In this document: positions 15,365 to 26,358 of the stretch, piece by piece
How the letters are laid out: each line of letters opens with the position of its first letter
How positions within the stretch are numbered: the first letter of the stretch is position 1
DNA from: CAMEGH01 sp052103595
GTDB lineage: Bacteria; Patescibacteriota; Saccharimonadia; Saccharimonadales; Saccharimonadaceae
Assembly: GCA_052103595.1 (NCBI GenBank)
Contig: JBQEKC010000002.1
Location: 62,001-126,000, forward strand
Length of the DNA: 64,000 nucleotides
Direction: 5' to 3'
Made by a program: the position numbers and the translations under genes
The notes under the pieces: generated by a model
Told to the model about the DNA's origin: nothing
Database searches by the model: none
The model's input: the letters and a program-made list of their open reading frames with translations, nothing else

Positions 15365-17449
15365 ATGGTCTTAAATATAACAACAACACTATCTCTCTTT
15401 TTGCTGATCGCTCTCTCGACAGCAATCTTTTTTGCCGCGCGACGCCTGAAGGTGCCCTACACGGTGTTATTAACCTTAGTGGGGCTCCTCCTTGTCCCGA
15501 TCGTCAACTTGCCATGGCTGCAAGATTCAATCGGCTTTTTGGGTGATATGGTACTCACACCAGAGCTCCTCTTCTTCATCTTCTTGCCGATTCTGATTTT
15601 TGAATCTGGCTTTAATATGAATATTCGGCGTATGCTCGACAATGTGTGGTCGATTAGCTTGCTGTCGGTCGTAGGATTGCTCATTTCTACGCTTGTTATC
15701 GCTACGTTACTAACACTCGTACTGCCACTTGTTGGTATCGACATACCGTTTATTTTGGCGCTGCTTTTTGGTGCAGTGATCTCTGCCACCGACCCAGCTG
15801 CCGCTCTAACGCTCTTTAAAGAAGCTAAAGCGCCGCGCCGTCTTGGCATGATTTTTGAAGGCGAAAGCTTGTTCAACGATGGTACCGCGGTGGCACTTTT
15901 CTTGGTTGTCCTTGCTATTGCCACCGACGGCTTCCATGGTAGCAGTACTATTTTCCACGGTATCCTCGACTTTAGTGTGATGGTACTCGCTGGTATCGCC
16001 TTTGGTCTTGTAATGGCAGCCCTGTTTTCACGCGCCCTTCGTTTTACGCGCAAAAACGAATTTGTTACCGTTACCCTTATTACCATTTCAGCGCACATTG
16101 TCTTCATTTTGACCGAGCTTATTAACGAATCAGGCGTGATGCACGTTTCGTCAATTATCGCGACAGCTGTTTCTTCACTCTTCTTGGGCAACTATTCCCG
16201 CCACATCATGACACCAAAAACCAACGAATATCTCCAAAAACTCATCGAACACGTGGCCTTTGTCGTCAACTCGCTCGTGTTCTTGCTTGCTGGCTTGTTG
16301 TTTGCAAATTCTGGCGTCGACTTTGGCCAACTATGGCTGCCAATTCTTGTCACCGTACTTGTGGTGATGATTGCGCGTGTCATATCGGTCTATGGGATTA
16401 CTATTCCGCTTAATGCCGCAAAACTAGAAGCACGTATTCCAGCTGCCTGGCAAGGATTGCTCGCATGGGGAAGCTTACGTGGTGCGCTGGCTATCATCTT
16501 TGTGTTGATGATTCCAGACAATTTTACACTTGAAGGCTGGAACTACGCCTATTCGCCACGTGACTTCTTGTTGGCGCTCACGATTGGCTGTATCCTTGCA
16601 ACGCTCTTTATTAAAGCACCGCTCATCGGTCCAATGATTCGCCGCTTCAAACTTGATAAACCCGCACCACTCGATGAAGCCCACGAAGCCGACCTTGGCG
16701 TGTACTACGTTATGACGGAACGCGCTCGCCTGCTTGCCCACAAAACCAAAGGCTTTATTAGTCCCGAAGAGTACAAAACGCTCATGACGAACGTTGATCT
16801 ACAGGTTGCCGATCTTCACAACGAACGTCGTGATCTTATTAAAACTCATGGCGAATCACTGTTTGAACAATCACTTCACCTCGCGATGATCGACCTTGAA
16901 CGCACCACACTCGAACGGCTCTTCATCAATCACGAAATTAGCGAACGACCCTACCGCAAAATCTTCAGCAAGCTTAATTTGCAAAAAGAAGAAATTGAAC
17001 GGGCACGCCATAACGAAATTGACCCAAGCCGTCACACCGATCGTAAAGACATTTTCGATCATATGGTGACGCGAGTTGTGACGCTGTTTGATAAAAAATC
17101 AAAAGACGTTCAACTTGAAGAACAACTACAATACTACCGCGCCCAAATGATTATTGCGCGAAAAGCCGTGCAAGGAATTGAGCGTATGCAAACCGAATAT
17201 GACAGCGATATCTTCTTGGCAGAACCATACAAAAAGGTAGTGAATCGTTACGAAACCTATCGCAAACAATCTGCTAAAAAGGTAGACGACCTTGTTGCAA
17301 AACATCGCGGCGAACTTGAGCCCTACCTTGCAGAACTCGCCAAATCCTCACTGTCTGCTTCTGGTGCACGAGCGATCACCTACTTGAGCGACAACGGGCT
17401 TGTCGATGAAGAAACCGAAGCCGCCATCGAACGACGATTTGCTGCGTAA
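15365..17449 (+). CDS. Na+/H+ antiporter, CPA1/NhaP family
   Basis: A 694-aa inner-membrane cation/proton antiporter. About 12-13 membrane helices fill residues 1-420 (start ITTTLSLFLLIALSTAIFFAARR). The ion-binding motif of the family is visible: SATDPAAAL with its Asp, and GESLFNDGTAVALF with the Asn-Asp pair; GLLAWGSLRGALAI is the conserved Arg helix. Residues 425-694 form a long cytoplasmic, helical, charged domain, probably regulatory. The start is set by the promoter 7 nt upstream. It is divergent from polA with an 84-bp gap. Confidence 0.93.
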   Translation: MVLNITTTLSLFLLIALSTAIFFAARRLKVPYTVLLTLVGLLLVPIVNLPWLQDSIGFLGDMVLTPELLFFIFLPILIFESGFNMNIRRMLDNVWSISLLSVVGLLISTLVIATLLTLVLPLVGIDIPFILALLFGAVISATDPAAALTLFKEAKAPRRLGMIFEGESLFNDGTAVALFLVVLAIATDGFHGSSTIFHGILDFSVMVLAGIAFGLVMAALFSRALRFTRKNEFVTVTLITISAHIVFILTELINESGVMHVSSIIATAVSSLFLGNYSRHIMTPKTNEYLQKLIEHVAFVVNSLVFLLAGLLFANSGVDFGQLWLPILVTVLVVMIARVISVYGITIPLNAAKLEARIPAAWQGLLAWGSLRGALAIIFVLMIPDNFTLEGWNYAYSPRDFLLALTIGCILATLFIKAPLIGPMIRRFKLDKPAPLDEAHEADLGVYYVMTERARLLAHKTKGFISPEEYKTLMTNVDLQVADLHNERRDLIKTHGESLFEQSLHLAMIDLERTTLERLFINHEISERPYRKIFSKLNLQKEEIERARHNEIDPSRHTDRKDIFDHMVTRVVTLFDKKSKDVQLEEQLQYYRAQMIIARKAVQGIERMQTEYDSDIFLAEPYKKVVNRYETYRKQSAKKVDDLVAKHRGELEPYLAELAKSSLSASGARAITYLSDNGLVDEETEAAIERRFAA

Positions 17450-17500
17450 AATCGTCTCGGCTAGTGGGGAAACTTCTCCACCTCTGCTACAATAGAATCT

Positions 17501-18079
17501 ATGAGTGAAGCAAAACAAGCAAAAATCCTTGCCTTTGTAGGGATGCCAGGCGCAGGAAAAAGTTCTGCCGTCGACTACGTAACAGAAAAAGAAATCCCAA
17601 AAGTCTACTTTGGCGGCGTCATTCTGCAAGCCGTGAAAGATGCCGGTCTTGAGCCAACTCCGGCAAATGAACAGATGATGCGCGAAAAACTACGTGCCGA
17701 AGAAGGTAATGACGTTGTTGTGAAGCGCATCGCCAAACAAATCCACGATTTAATTAACGCTGGTCAACGCCACATTATTGCTGACGGCCTTTATAGTTGG
17801 ACAGAGTACAAATATCTCAAGCACGAATTCCCCGGTGAAATGAACGTCGTTGCCATCATTGCCCCACGGAGCGTACGCCACAAACGCCTTAGTCAGCGCC
17901 CCGTTCGCCCCCTTACGAAGGATGAAGCCCTTAAACGTGACTGGGCAGAAATTGAAAACCTTGAAAAAGGTGGTCCGATCGCCATTGCAGATCACTACAT
18001 CAACAACACCGGCTCGCTTGAAACATTGCACGCCGATATCGATCGCGAGCTTGAAAGCCTTTCTTTCTTTGAAGGATAA
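17501..18079 (+). CDS. P-loop nucleotide kinase-like protein (dephospho-CoA kinase/UPF0200-like)
   Basis: A 192-aa P-loop NTPase of the adenylate-kinase-like group. The Walker A is FVGMPGAGKSSA (about residues 12-23); HIIADGLYSWTEYKYL resembles the Walker B/substrate region and RHKRLSQRPVRP a lid with Arg residues. It resembles archaeal UPF0200 and dephospho-CoA kinase-like proteins, but the substrate cannot be fixed. TACAAT (17488-17493) ends 7 nt before the ATG, so it is leaderless. It lies downstream of the antiporter in the same direction, with a terminator after it. Confidence 0.8.
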   Translation: MSEAKQAKILAFVGMPGAGKSSAVDYVTEKEIPKVYFGGVILQAVKDAGLEPTPANEQMMREKLRAEEGNDVVVKRIAKQIHDLINAGQRHIIADGLYSWTEYKYLKHEFPGEMNVVAIIAPRSVRHKRLSQRPVRPLTKDEALKRDWAEIENLEKGGPIAIADHYINNTGSLETLHADIDRELESLSFFEG

Positions 18080-18092
18080 GTGCCGAGCATAG

Positions 18093-18125
18093 AAAAACAC
18101 CGCTTACTTGAGAAGCGGTGTTTTT
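18093..18125. terminator. Bidirectional terminator
   Basis: Perfect stem AACACCGCTT/AAGCGGTGTT flanked by A5 and T5 runs, between the convergent P-loop gene and rpoD. Confidence 0.9.
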
Positions 18126-18139
18126 ATGTTGCGAACGAC

Positions 18140-19206
<1,067 letters not shown>

Positions 19207-19210
<4 letters not shown>

Positions 19211-20925
19211 GAGTGAATCTCCCTATTTAATGCCTGAATTTTTTGCAAAAGTTCACGCATCAGCCCTTCGTCACCGTTTTGCTCGGCATCACGAAGCGCC
19301 TCTGTTAACGCGTCTTTCTGTTGTTTCTTGTGTCCATCTTTTATGCGGCGGAGCAAGCGCGCGGCTTCATGGTAGCGATCTTGGTCGTTCCACCCGGCGT
19401 ATCGTGCATCGGCCCGTAATGATAGTATTTTTACATAGTCCGGCTGATTTTGCAAGCTTTCAGGGGCGGTTTTAAGGTAGTTGAGGGCGGTTTTTCGCTC
19501 ATCGGTGGTAAGTTGTTCGGGCGAGACATCTGCCAACAACGCGCGCGACGACACATCGAGCACAGTCAACGCCAAGAAGTCGTCTTCGTAACTATGATCG
19601 TCGGCGTCAGGTTCTGTCGTAGCAGAGCGAGCAATTGGCTTGAGGTGTTTTTCAGGGGTGTCAACTTGCGTCATTTTAGCTTTCACTGCCTGTACACTGC
19701 TGCCGCTCACCTCTGCGGCTTTTTTGAGATAATGTTCTTGTTCAACTGGATCCTTCAGCGAGCGAATCACCGCCACTGCCGCAGTCGTAAACGCACGTTT
19801 GCCCGCTGCCGTCGCAAGGTCGTTACGCTGCGCGTACTGGCGCAACACCCATTCCAGCACCGGCTCGGCCGCATCAATCGCCGATTGCCATAACGTAACA
19901 TCTTTTTGAATCAGTTCATCTGGGTCTTTTGCGCCATCCGGTAGCGACACAATCGAAAGTTCCACGCCTGCTTCTTGCGCAATGGGAATGGCGCGTTCGG
20001 TAGCTTTCAAACCTGCTGCGTCGCCATCAAACGCCAAACGGATCATCGGCGTAATGCGGCCAATGGTTTTCAGGTGATGCAACGTCATTGCGGTACCAGC
20101 CGTTGCCACCACCTGCTGTACGCCGGCCTGCCAACTACTGATGACATCCAAATTGCCTTCTACGACGACCGCATAGTCGCGCTGGCGCAGCGCCTCTTTC
20201 GCCTGCGAAAAGCCAAACACGTGCCAACTTTTGTCGTAGAGCAGCGTGGCTGGCGTGTTCAGGTATTTTGGTGCATTCGGGTCATCGGCAATAATGCGGC
20301 CCGTAAAGCCAATCACGCGCCCACCGCCGTCCATTAGCGGTACCATCATGCGGCCTTTAAACAAATCGCCACCAAAACGGTTGGTGACGCCACCATCTTT
20401 CATGTCTTGCTTGGAGAAGCCTTTTTTCTGCAAAAAACGCACCAGCTCGTTGCCACCTTCTGGCGCATATCCAATCCGAAATGCCGTCGCGGTTTCGCGG
20501 TTGATGCCACGTGTTTTAAAAATGTATTCAAGCGCGGTTTTGTTGCGCACCATATGATGCTGAAAAAAGTGCGCAGCCGCTTCGTTTACCTCGTAGAGGC
20601 GCTTCTTTTTAGTGGCAATACTTTTTGATTTGGCAGATTCATATAGTGAAAGATCGACGTTAGCTTTGCGTGCCAGCAATTCAAGCGTTTCACGAAAGCC
20701 CAAGCCTTCCACTTGCATCACAAAACTAAAAATATCGCCGCCTTTATTGCTGCTAAAATCATGCCAGATATTTTTTTCTGGACTGACAATAAAACTCGGG
20801 GTACGTTCACTCGTAAACGGGCTCAGCCCCTTAAAGTTCCGACCAGCACGCTTGAGCTCGACGTATTCGCCAATCACGTCTTCAATTGCCAGCCGCGCGC
20901 GCACTTCTTCTTTTGCATCCTGCAT
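19207..20925 (-). CDS. dnaG: DNA primase, zinc ligands lost
   Basis: A 572-aa primase that makes RNA primers. The TOPRIM core is intact: the EGNLD motif (usual EGYMD) and FDGDAAG. The N-terminal zinc-binding domain keeps its outline (KGLSPFTSERTPSF and WHDFSSNKGGD) but all four usual ligands are replaced: Ser35, Thr38, Asp56 and Ser59 instead of C, H, C, C. The helicase-binding C-terminal region is weakly conserved. TATACT ends 7 nt before the ATG (leaderless). It is followed in overlap by rpoD. Confidence 0.95.
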
Positions 20926-20932
20926 ACTCTTT

Positions 20933-20938
20933 AGTATA
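20933..20938 (-). promoter_or_regulatory. -10 element of the dnaG-rpoD operon (leaderless)
   Basis: Minus-strand TGC-TATACT ends 7 nt before ATG 20925. Confidence 0.55.
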
Positions 20939-20989
20939 GCACTCTCCCCTTGTATTTACCCTAGTGCTTGTGCTTAAATAAAGACAATT

Positions 20990-21937
20990 ATGAACCCAAA
21001 TCAACCGCAACCAGGCCAGCCACAAACTCCACCACCAAACAATAGTGGCTATCCACCGCAGTATGGGTCACCACAACAACAGCCACAGCAGCAATATTCG
21101 CAGCCACAGGGTTACAACACCGCCGCTCCGCAAAATCCTTACGCACAGCCAGCCCCACCACAACAGGCGCCCGAAAACTGGTACACACCAACGCCAAAAC
21201 CAAATGACTCTAAGCCTGGTGACGTAAGCCAATACTTGCAGCAATCTAGCCCATCAACAGCGCAAACCAATCCAGTTAACGCTCAAAACCCTGCTACCGG
21301 CCAAACAATTAACGGGCAATACGCGGTTGATTACCTTGGTGGTATTGCACCAGCTGCGCCAAATAACACCGTTTCAGTGGCAGGTTTTCAGCTGACAAAA
21401 AAGATAATCGCAATCATCGTGAGCGGTATTGTCGCCCTTATTATGGCGCTCGTCGTGTTCTTCTCGATGCAAACACCTCAAGGCCCTACAACACTCAACG
21501 AGTCATCACTCTACGCAAGTTTTATTGATACCGCTGACGTCACAAAAGATTCCAGCAAAAATATCAACGATAGCCAACTCCGCTCACTCAACGGAAGTTT
21601 CCAAACTTTCTTACTCAACTCTGCCACGCAAATGGAAGAGCCGCTCACAAAATCTGGTATCGATCATACAAAATTAAAGACCGCTGCCAAAAAACCGCCC
21701 TATCATGATGATAAAATGGCTGCCAAGCTAGAAGATGCCCGCCTACTTGACACTTATGACCGTGTCTATGCCAGCGAAGTTAGCTTTAAACTTCAAACAA
21801 TGGACGCCACTATTCAAAAAATTAAAAAAACCAACACGCGCGAATCAATGCAATCATACCTTACAGAAACAGAAAAGAGCCTCACTGTCTTGCAAGAGGC
21901 TCTCAAAAAGTACGAAAACGGCGAAGAAGAATCTTAA
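20990..21937 (+). CDS. Single-pass membrane protein with Pro/Gln-rich N-terminus
   Basis: A 315-aa protein of unknown function. Residues 1-110 are Pro/Gln/Asn/Tyr-rich and disordered, residues about 134-158 form one membrane helix (KKIIAIIVSGIVALIMALVV), and residues 160-315 are a helical, charged domain that is probably extracytoplasmic. Such P/Q-rich plus one-helix proteins are frequent in Saccharibacteria as I recall them. A TTAAAT-like -10 lies about 10 nt before the start. The stop overlaps the convergent yjbR gene by 4 nt. Confidence 0.8.
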   Translation: MNPNQPQPGQPQTPPPNNSGYPPQYGSPQQQPQQQYSQPQGYNTAAPQNPYAQPAPPQQAPENWYTPTPKPNDSKPGDVSQYLQQSSPSTAQTNPVNAQNPATGQTINGQYAVDYLGGIAPAAPNNTVSVAGFQLTKKIIAIIVSGIVALIMALVVFFSMQTPQGPTTLNESSLYASFIDTADVTKDSSKNINDSQLRSLNGSFQTFLLNSATQMEEPLTKSGIDHTKLKTAAKKPPYHDDKMAAKLEDARLLDTYDRVYASEVSFKLQTMDATIQKIKKTNTRESMQSYLTETEKSLTVLQEALKKYENGEEES

Positions 21938-22269
21938 CGGCGGACGAGCTCATAGCTAAGACGCGCTAAATCAAGTACTTCTTGCGTATCTAATTGGCCG
22001 GTGCACAGAATCGTGTTCCAGTGTCGTTTGTTCAAATGGTAGCCGGGTAATACCGTCTCGTATTCACTGCGGAGGTGTTCTGCAAGCTGCGGATCACACT
22101 TCAGGCTCACACGAAGCGGTTTACTTTCAAGTTCAACCAGTGCAACGATTTTTCCTTCTGGTTTTTCGCCAAATTTAAACACGGCCGTTTTTTCATCAAA
22201 CGGAAAATCGAGCCAGATGCTGTCATCAAGGCCGGTGATAAATGTTTCAAATTCTGCGTACGTAAGCAT
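21934..22269 (-). CDS. MmcQ/YjbR family DNA-binding protein
   Basis: A 111-aa protein of the MmcQ/YjbR (DUF419) family with a CyaY-like fold and proposed double-wing DNA binding. Diagnostic segments are KPLRVSLKCDPQLAEHLR and PGYHLNKRHWNTI; the C-terminal helix (LDLARLSYELV) also fits. The ATG overlaps the orn stop by one base, so it is translated as part of an orn operon. Its cellular role is unknown. Confidence 0.88.
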   Translation of the reverse strand: MLTYAEFETFITGLDDSIWLDFPFDEKTAVFKFGEKPEGKIVALVELESKPLRVSLKCDPQLAEHLRSEYETVLPGYHLNKRHWNTILCTGQLDTQEVLDLARLSYELVRR

Positions 22270-22805
22270 TACAATTGCACCTTCTTCAAGTAATATTCTA
22301 GCTCTTCAATACTCCCTTTGATATCATCGAGCGCACGATGGGCGTTTGGCTTTGCAAACTTTTTGCCATATTTCCCATCAAACACTACTTTCCAAGCGCT
22401 TACATCCAACATGCGGTAATGCAATGTTTCGTTCAGATGTGGCCATTCGTTTTCAATAAACTTACGGTCTTGGTGGATGGAATTCCCCGCCAGCAAGATT
22501 TTGTCACTAGTGTCAAAGTGCGTCTGCACAAATTCGAGTAATTCATTTTCTACCGTACGACCATTTTTACCAGTCTTGTTTTGCGCCATCAGTGCATCAC
22601 GTACGCTACTAAATTTTTCCCAAAAATCGCCCACCATACGCTTTTTCATCAACGCAGGACCAACTTTTTTGACCGCTTCATAACGAGCGATTTCGGTAAA
22701 ATCCCAATCAGTTGCAATAGCGGCAACTTCTAAAATACGGTCATGAGCGGGATCAAGCCCGGTCATTTCTAAATCAATCCACAGAAGTGTTGCTTTTTTC
22801 GTCAT
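22269..22805 (-). CDS. orn: Oligoribonuclease
   Basis: A 178-aa DEDDh 3'-5' exonuclease that degrades 2-5-nt RNA. Motifs: ExoI WIDLEMTG (Asp11, Glu13), ExoII AGNSIHQDRKFIE, and ExoIII with the catalytic His in PNAHRALDDIKGSI. Length and motifs are normal. TAAAAT ends 7 nt before the ATG (leaderless). Its presence matters because the other nanoRNase candidate (5694) has lost its catalytic residues. Confidence 0.96.
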   Translation of the reverse strand: MTKKATLLWIDLEMTGLDPAHDRILEVAAIATDWDFTEIARYEAVKKVGPALMKKRMVGDFWEKFSSVRDALMAQNKTGKNGRTVENELLEFVQTHFDTSDKILLAGNSIHQDRKFIENEWPHLNETLHYRMLDVSAWKVVFDGKYGKKFAKPNAHRALDDIKGSIEELEYYLKKVQL

Positions 22806-22820
22806 ATCTTCTATTTTACA

Positions 22821-25766
22821 CTACTGCTGGGCAAGGCGCTTAAATTCGGCCGCAGTCAGGTATTGTTCGTGACCTTCATCGTAGCGATAACGGAACATCA
22901 CCTCGCGACCGTCTGGAATTGTGATGTGATCAGGCAATTGCTTAGCATTCTCGAGCGAGAAGTTAGAAATAAAGGGAACGATCGCAGGCAGTGTGTCTTT
23001 GCCAGATGACAAGCGCGTATCTGGCCCATCATATTCCTGATATGAAACATCACACCATTGCTCGCCCACAGCAAGAACGTCTGGCATATTCTTGCGAATA
23101 TCCTCTTGCTTTTCTGGCGTTACGAACGCATTAAGATAGATTGCTCGCTTTCCATACATCATCGTTCGTAGTTCGCTATCAAGCTCGCCGGTGCTAGCAA
23201 CACCTTGCGCAGCATGGTATATCAATGCTTCAAAATCTCTATCGGTTAAGATTGGTTTTTCTTGGTAGTACGAACGATACTCGTGCGGAATACGGCCAAC
23301 AAGCGATTCGAGCTCTTTCTTGGTCTTGCGGAGTTCGCGCTGCGCAGAACCAGGGCGTGCTAAGGCTGCTTCAACCAGTTGCTCAACTCGTTCACCGGTC
23401 GTAGCAGAGGCGCGTTCTACCTGCTGACCAGTTGTCAACGAGCCGATTCGTCGTGAAGTAGTTGAGCGCAAACGTCCATCTGGGCCAACTGCTGCGCTTT
23501 TTTGTACTGACAATGCAACATCACCAAGCGCCACTTCAGCAACACGCTTATCAATCGGGAATCCTTTTTCCACCACGTTATGGAGATTGTCTTCATCGTC
23601 GTAATACCAGCGTGGATATCCAGCGATCAAGTCACTATTTTTGAGCGCAATTTGCGCCAAGCGGCTACGATTGCTTATTTTACGGTCATAGTCGTATTCG
23701 GGTTGCACTTCTTTTGGCGGTGCAAGCACATTGCGATACGTTGTGATATCTTTTCGCGCTTCCTTTTTGCCATTTGGCAATTTTTTGCGTCGCCCACGAT
23801 GACGATATCGCCCAACTTCTTCATACAGCAAATGTGGCATACCTTTGACTAACATGTTGCGCAGTTCTGCTACGTCTTCTGCGTGAATATGCCCCTCGCG
23901 CAACGCGTCGGCGCTCTCGTCTAACCCAAGTCGATAGCACATTTTACGGTATTGTTTGAGGGCACGTTTAGCGTTCACGTGGTCAAAATCGAACACCGGC
24001 ACCTCATTATCGTCTTCTGATTCATCGACCCGTAATAATTCTTGAAAGTACACTAGCTCTGCAATAAAATCATCATTCGCCCATAGCGGCAATTCCTTGT
24101 TATTTTTTTCGATTTTTTTCGGGTCACCATCGCCCAAGCCACCCGCTTCAACAGCAGTGGCAATTGCAGCCATGCGGCGCTTTTGCTCGTCGGTTGCAGT
24201 TTGCATTGCGGCAACCATCGCCCGTGATAGCTCTGGTCGTAGCGGAAACATATCCATCTGCTTACCGATTGGCGTACATTGATTGTCTTTATTAACCGCA
24301 CCAAGCATCTTCAGTACTTCATATGCCTCACGGATAGTACCGTGCGAGACCGAGTTAATAAGGTAGCTGTTCAGGTTGTAGAAATCCCGATCCATCGCAG
24401 CTGCACTAAGTACATTGCGTGTAATAACAGTGTGGTAAATGTCCGCCGGCGAATGGTCAATTCGCTCATGGAACGGCACAAACCCTTCGGGTGTTTCATC
24501 TTGGCTTCCGCGCTTAAAAGGCAGTTGCGTAGCTAAAAAGAAGTGTGCACCTTCAATATCACGTCCACCGCGCCCCATCTGCTGCGTGATCTCCGCTTTG
24601 CTGCACAGACGGCTTGGCAAACCAGATGCACTTTCATCATCAAGTTCAGGGCTTTTTGTCATACCATCGCTAATCACACGATCAACGCCAGGAATTGTCA
24701 GCCCCGACTGCCCTGCCGATGTCGACACGATCACCGTATGCTGGTCCTCCACATCTTCATGGAAAATAGCGTGACGTTCTTCGTCAGTAATTTTTGAATG
24801 TAGCTTCAAAATGCGCAGATCAGGGTGCTCGCGACGCAACGCGTTTTCAATCGCTCCGAGCGAACGTTTTCCTTCAGTAAAAATAAGTGTTTTGTTGCCC
24901 TGTTCGTAGCACGATTCGCCAAAGACATCGATGACATTTTTGTCCGGTTCTTCATGATAGGCAATTTCATGTGGGCGACCTTCAACTTCAACATTTGGAA
25001 TTGGACCACCGTTAATTGGTGCGTAGGCTTGTTGAATGTCATCTTCATTCATCGTCGCACTCATCAGTACCATATTCCAGTTTGGCTGTTCGGTCATCAT
25101 TTCGGCCGACATAGCTACAGCAAATTCTGTTTCGATATTTGCTTCGTGAATTTCGTCTGCAACAATCATCACCTTTTTGTCGCGCCATTCGTCTTGCAAT
25201 TCTGGACCGCGCTTTTTAAAGACGGCCGAGGTCATCACTTGAATCACACTGTCGTCCGTCATGGTTGCGCGCTCAGAGTGTGCCATACCCACCAAATCTT
25301 CAGGCTTTTCGAGCCCTTTTTGCGCAAATTGTTCGCTCAATTCTTCGTCAATACGTTCAGAGATATTATCAACCGTCACTCGGCGTGGCTGCAAATAAAC
25401 AATATGGTCATAGCCCATCTCAAGCCCGTACTGCGCAAGTTGCGTTGACTTACCACTTCCTGTTTCCCCTTTTAGCAGCGAAATTCGGTTCGAATCAACC
25501 ATTTTCATAATGTCATGTTTGTAATTATCGATCGGCAGTTCTTTGTTGCCAAATTTCTCCCAACCGTGGCGCCCACGTGCGGCATTTTCGTCTTTCCATG
25601 TTTTTTCAAGACGATCAAAGCGGATCTTATCAAGTAAGTCCTGGCGATCGCGCTGCCCTTGTTCATACGGATACAGTCCTGTCTCCACGCGAGTGGCCGG
25701 GGTCGGCCGATAGCCAAAACGGTCCAGACCAAGACGGTTTTGCTGTGGGATCTTCTTGCGATTCAT
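22821..25766 (-). CDS. DEAH-box ATP-dependent helicase, HrpA-like
   Basis: A 981-aa superfamily 2 helicase. Walker A GETGSGKS at about residues 97-104, Ia LQPRRVTV, motif II as DEIH rather than DEAH, SAT motif VLMSATMN, motif VI QQMGRGGRD and, after it, winged-helix/ratchet regions. The last 350 aa are a less conserved C-terminal region. I use the ATG at 25766; upstream in-frame codons overlap an extended -10 (TGG-TATGGT, ending 9 nt upstream). Likely an RNA helicase in RNA processing; the target is unknown. Confidence 0.92.
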   Translation of the reverse strand: MNRKKIPQQNRLGLDRFGYRPTPATRVETGLYPYEQGQRDRQDLLDKIRFDRLEKTWKDENAARGRHGWEKFGNKELPIDNYKHDIMKMVDSNRISLLKGETGSGKSTQLAQYGLEMGYDHIVYLQPRRVTVDNISERIDEELSEQFAQKGLEKPEDLVGMAHSERATMTDDSVIQVMTSAVFKKRGPELQDEWRDKKVMIVADEIHEANIETEFAVAMSAEMMTEQPNWNMVLMSATMNEDDIQQAYAPINGGPIPNVEVEGRPHEIAYHEEPDKNVIDVFGESCYEQGNKTLIFTEGKRSLGAIENALRREHPDLRILKLHSKITDEERHAIFHEDVEDQHTVIVSTSAGQSGLTIPGVDRVISDGMTKSPELDDESASGLPSRLCSKAEITQQMGRGGRDIEGAHFFLATQLPFKRGSQDETPEGFVPFHERIDHSPADIYHTVITRNVLSAAAMDRDFYNLNSYLINSVSHGTIREAYEVLKMLGAVNKDNQCTPIGKQMDMFPLRPELSRAMVAAMQTATDEQKRRMAAIATAVEAGGLGDGDPKKIEKNNKELPLWANDDFIAELVYFQELLRVDESEDDNEVPVFDFDHVNAKRALKQYRKMCYRLGLDESADALREGHIHAEDVAELRNMLVKGMPHLLYEEVGRYRHRGRRKKLPNGKKEARKDITTYRNVLAPPKEVQPEYDYDRKISNRSRLAQIALKNSDLIAGYPRWYYDDEDNLHNVVEKGFPIDKRVAEVALGDVALSVQKSAAVGPDGRLRSTTSRRIGSLTTGQQVERASATTGERVEQLVEAALARPGSAQRELRKTKKELESLVGRIPHEYRSYYQEKPILTDRDFEALIYHAAQGVASTGELDSELRTMMYGKRAIYLNAFVTPEKQEDIRKNMPDVLAVGEQWCDVSYQEYDGPDTRLSSGKDTLPAIVPFISNFSLENAKQLPDHITIPDGREVMFRYRYDEGHEQYLTAAEFKRLAQQ

Positions 25767-25818
25767 AGTACGTTCACCATACCATGATAGTGATAAAAAT
25801 GAAATCATAAGCATAATA

Positions 25819-25842
25819 AAAACCACCCGTCAAGCGGGTGGT
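25819..25842 (-). terminator. Terminator of mscL
   Basis: Stem ACCACCCG/CGGGTGGT (25822-25829 with 25835-25842), then a T-run on the minus strand. Confidence 0.85.
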
Positions 25843-25860
25843 CGTAAAAAAGACGCTAAA

Positions 25861-26310
25861 TTAGTCTTCTTTTTTGCGGTCAATACGGTCGAGTTTTGCG
25901 AAGTGAATAATCAAGTAAATGACAAACGCTGTCGCGGCAAGCGTAATAAATGACGATACGAAAGCACCCCATTTAAAGTCGCCCGTTCGCCCTGCAATTT
26001 CTACATGCCACGTAGCAGCTTCCAGGCCTTTTTGTGAACCAATTAGCAGCTGTACGATTGGGGTAATGAACCCTTCAACCAGTTTTTTTACCGTATCACC
26101 GGCGGCGGTACCAATTGCCAAACCAACGGCAAGTCCAACCACGCCTTGTTCGCGAATGAAATTCACAAAACCGATCGTACGACCTTTGGCGACGCGGTCT
26201 TTTACTACCTCTGCCTTCGCTTTTGCCTTTGCACGTGATGCGGCTGCAGCCTTCTTGGCTTTTGCTGCTGATGCCGTCACTTTCTTTTTGGCTGATGTCT
26301 TTTTTGCCAT
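25861..26310 (-). CDS. mscL: Large-conductance mechanosensitive channel with Lys/Ala-rich N-terminus
   Basis: A 149-aa channel that releases osmolytes under hypo-osmotic shock. The MscL core begins near residue 45: an amphipathic helix, then TM1 (EQGVVGLAVGLAIGTAAG) and LVEGFITPIVQLL, a periplasmic loop and TM2 (FVSSFITLAATAFVIYLIIHF). Residues 1-40 are an extra Lys/Ala-rich segment (AKKTSAKKKVTASAAKAKKA) of the same style as the S20 tail. Start supported by GGAG 9 nt upstream. A terminator follows. Confidence 0.95.
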   Translation of the reverse strand: MAKKTSAKKKVTASAAKAKKAAAASRAKAKAKAEVVKDRVAKGRTIGFVNFIREQGVVGLAVGLAIGTAAGDTVKKLVEGFITPIVQLLIGSQKGLEAATWHVEIAGRTGDFKWGAFVSSFITLAATAFVIYLIIHFAKLDRIDRKKED

Positions 26311-26358
26311 TTGTCTTACTCCACTGTATTAGCTTTGAATATCGTTATTGTATCACAA

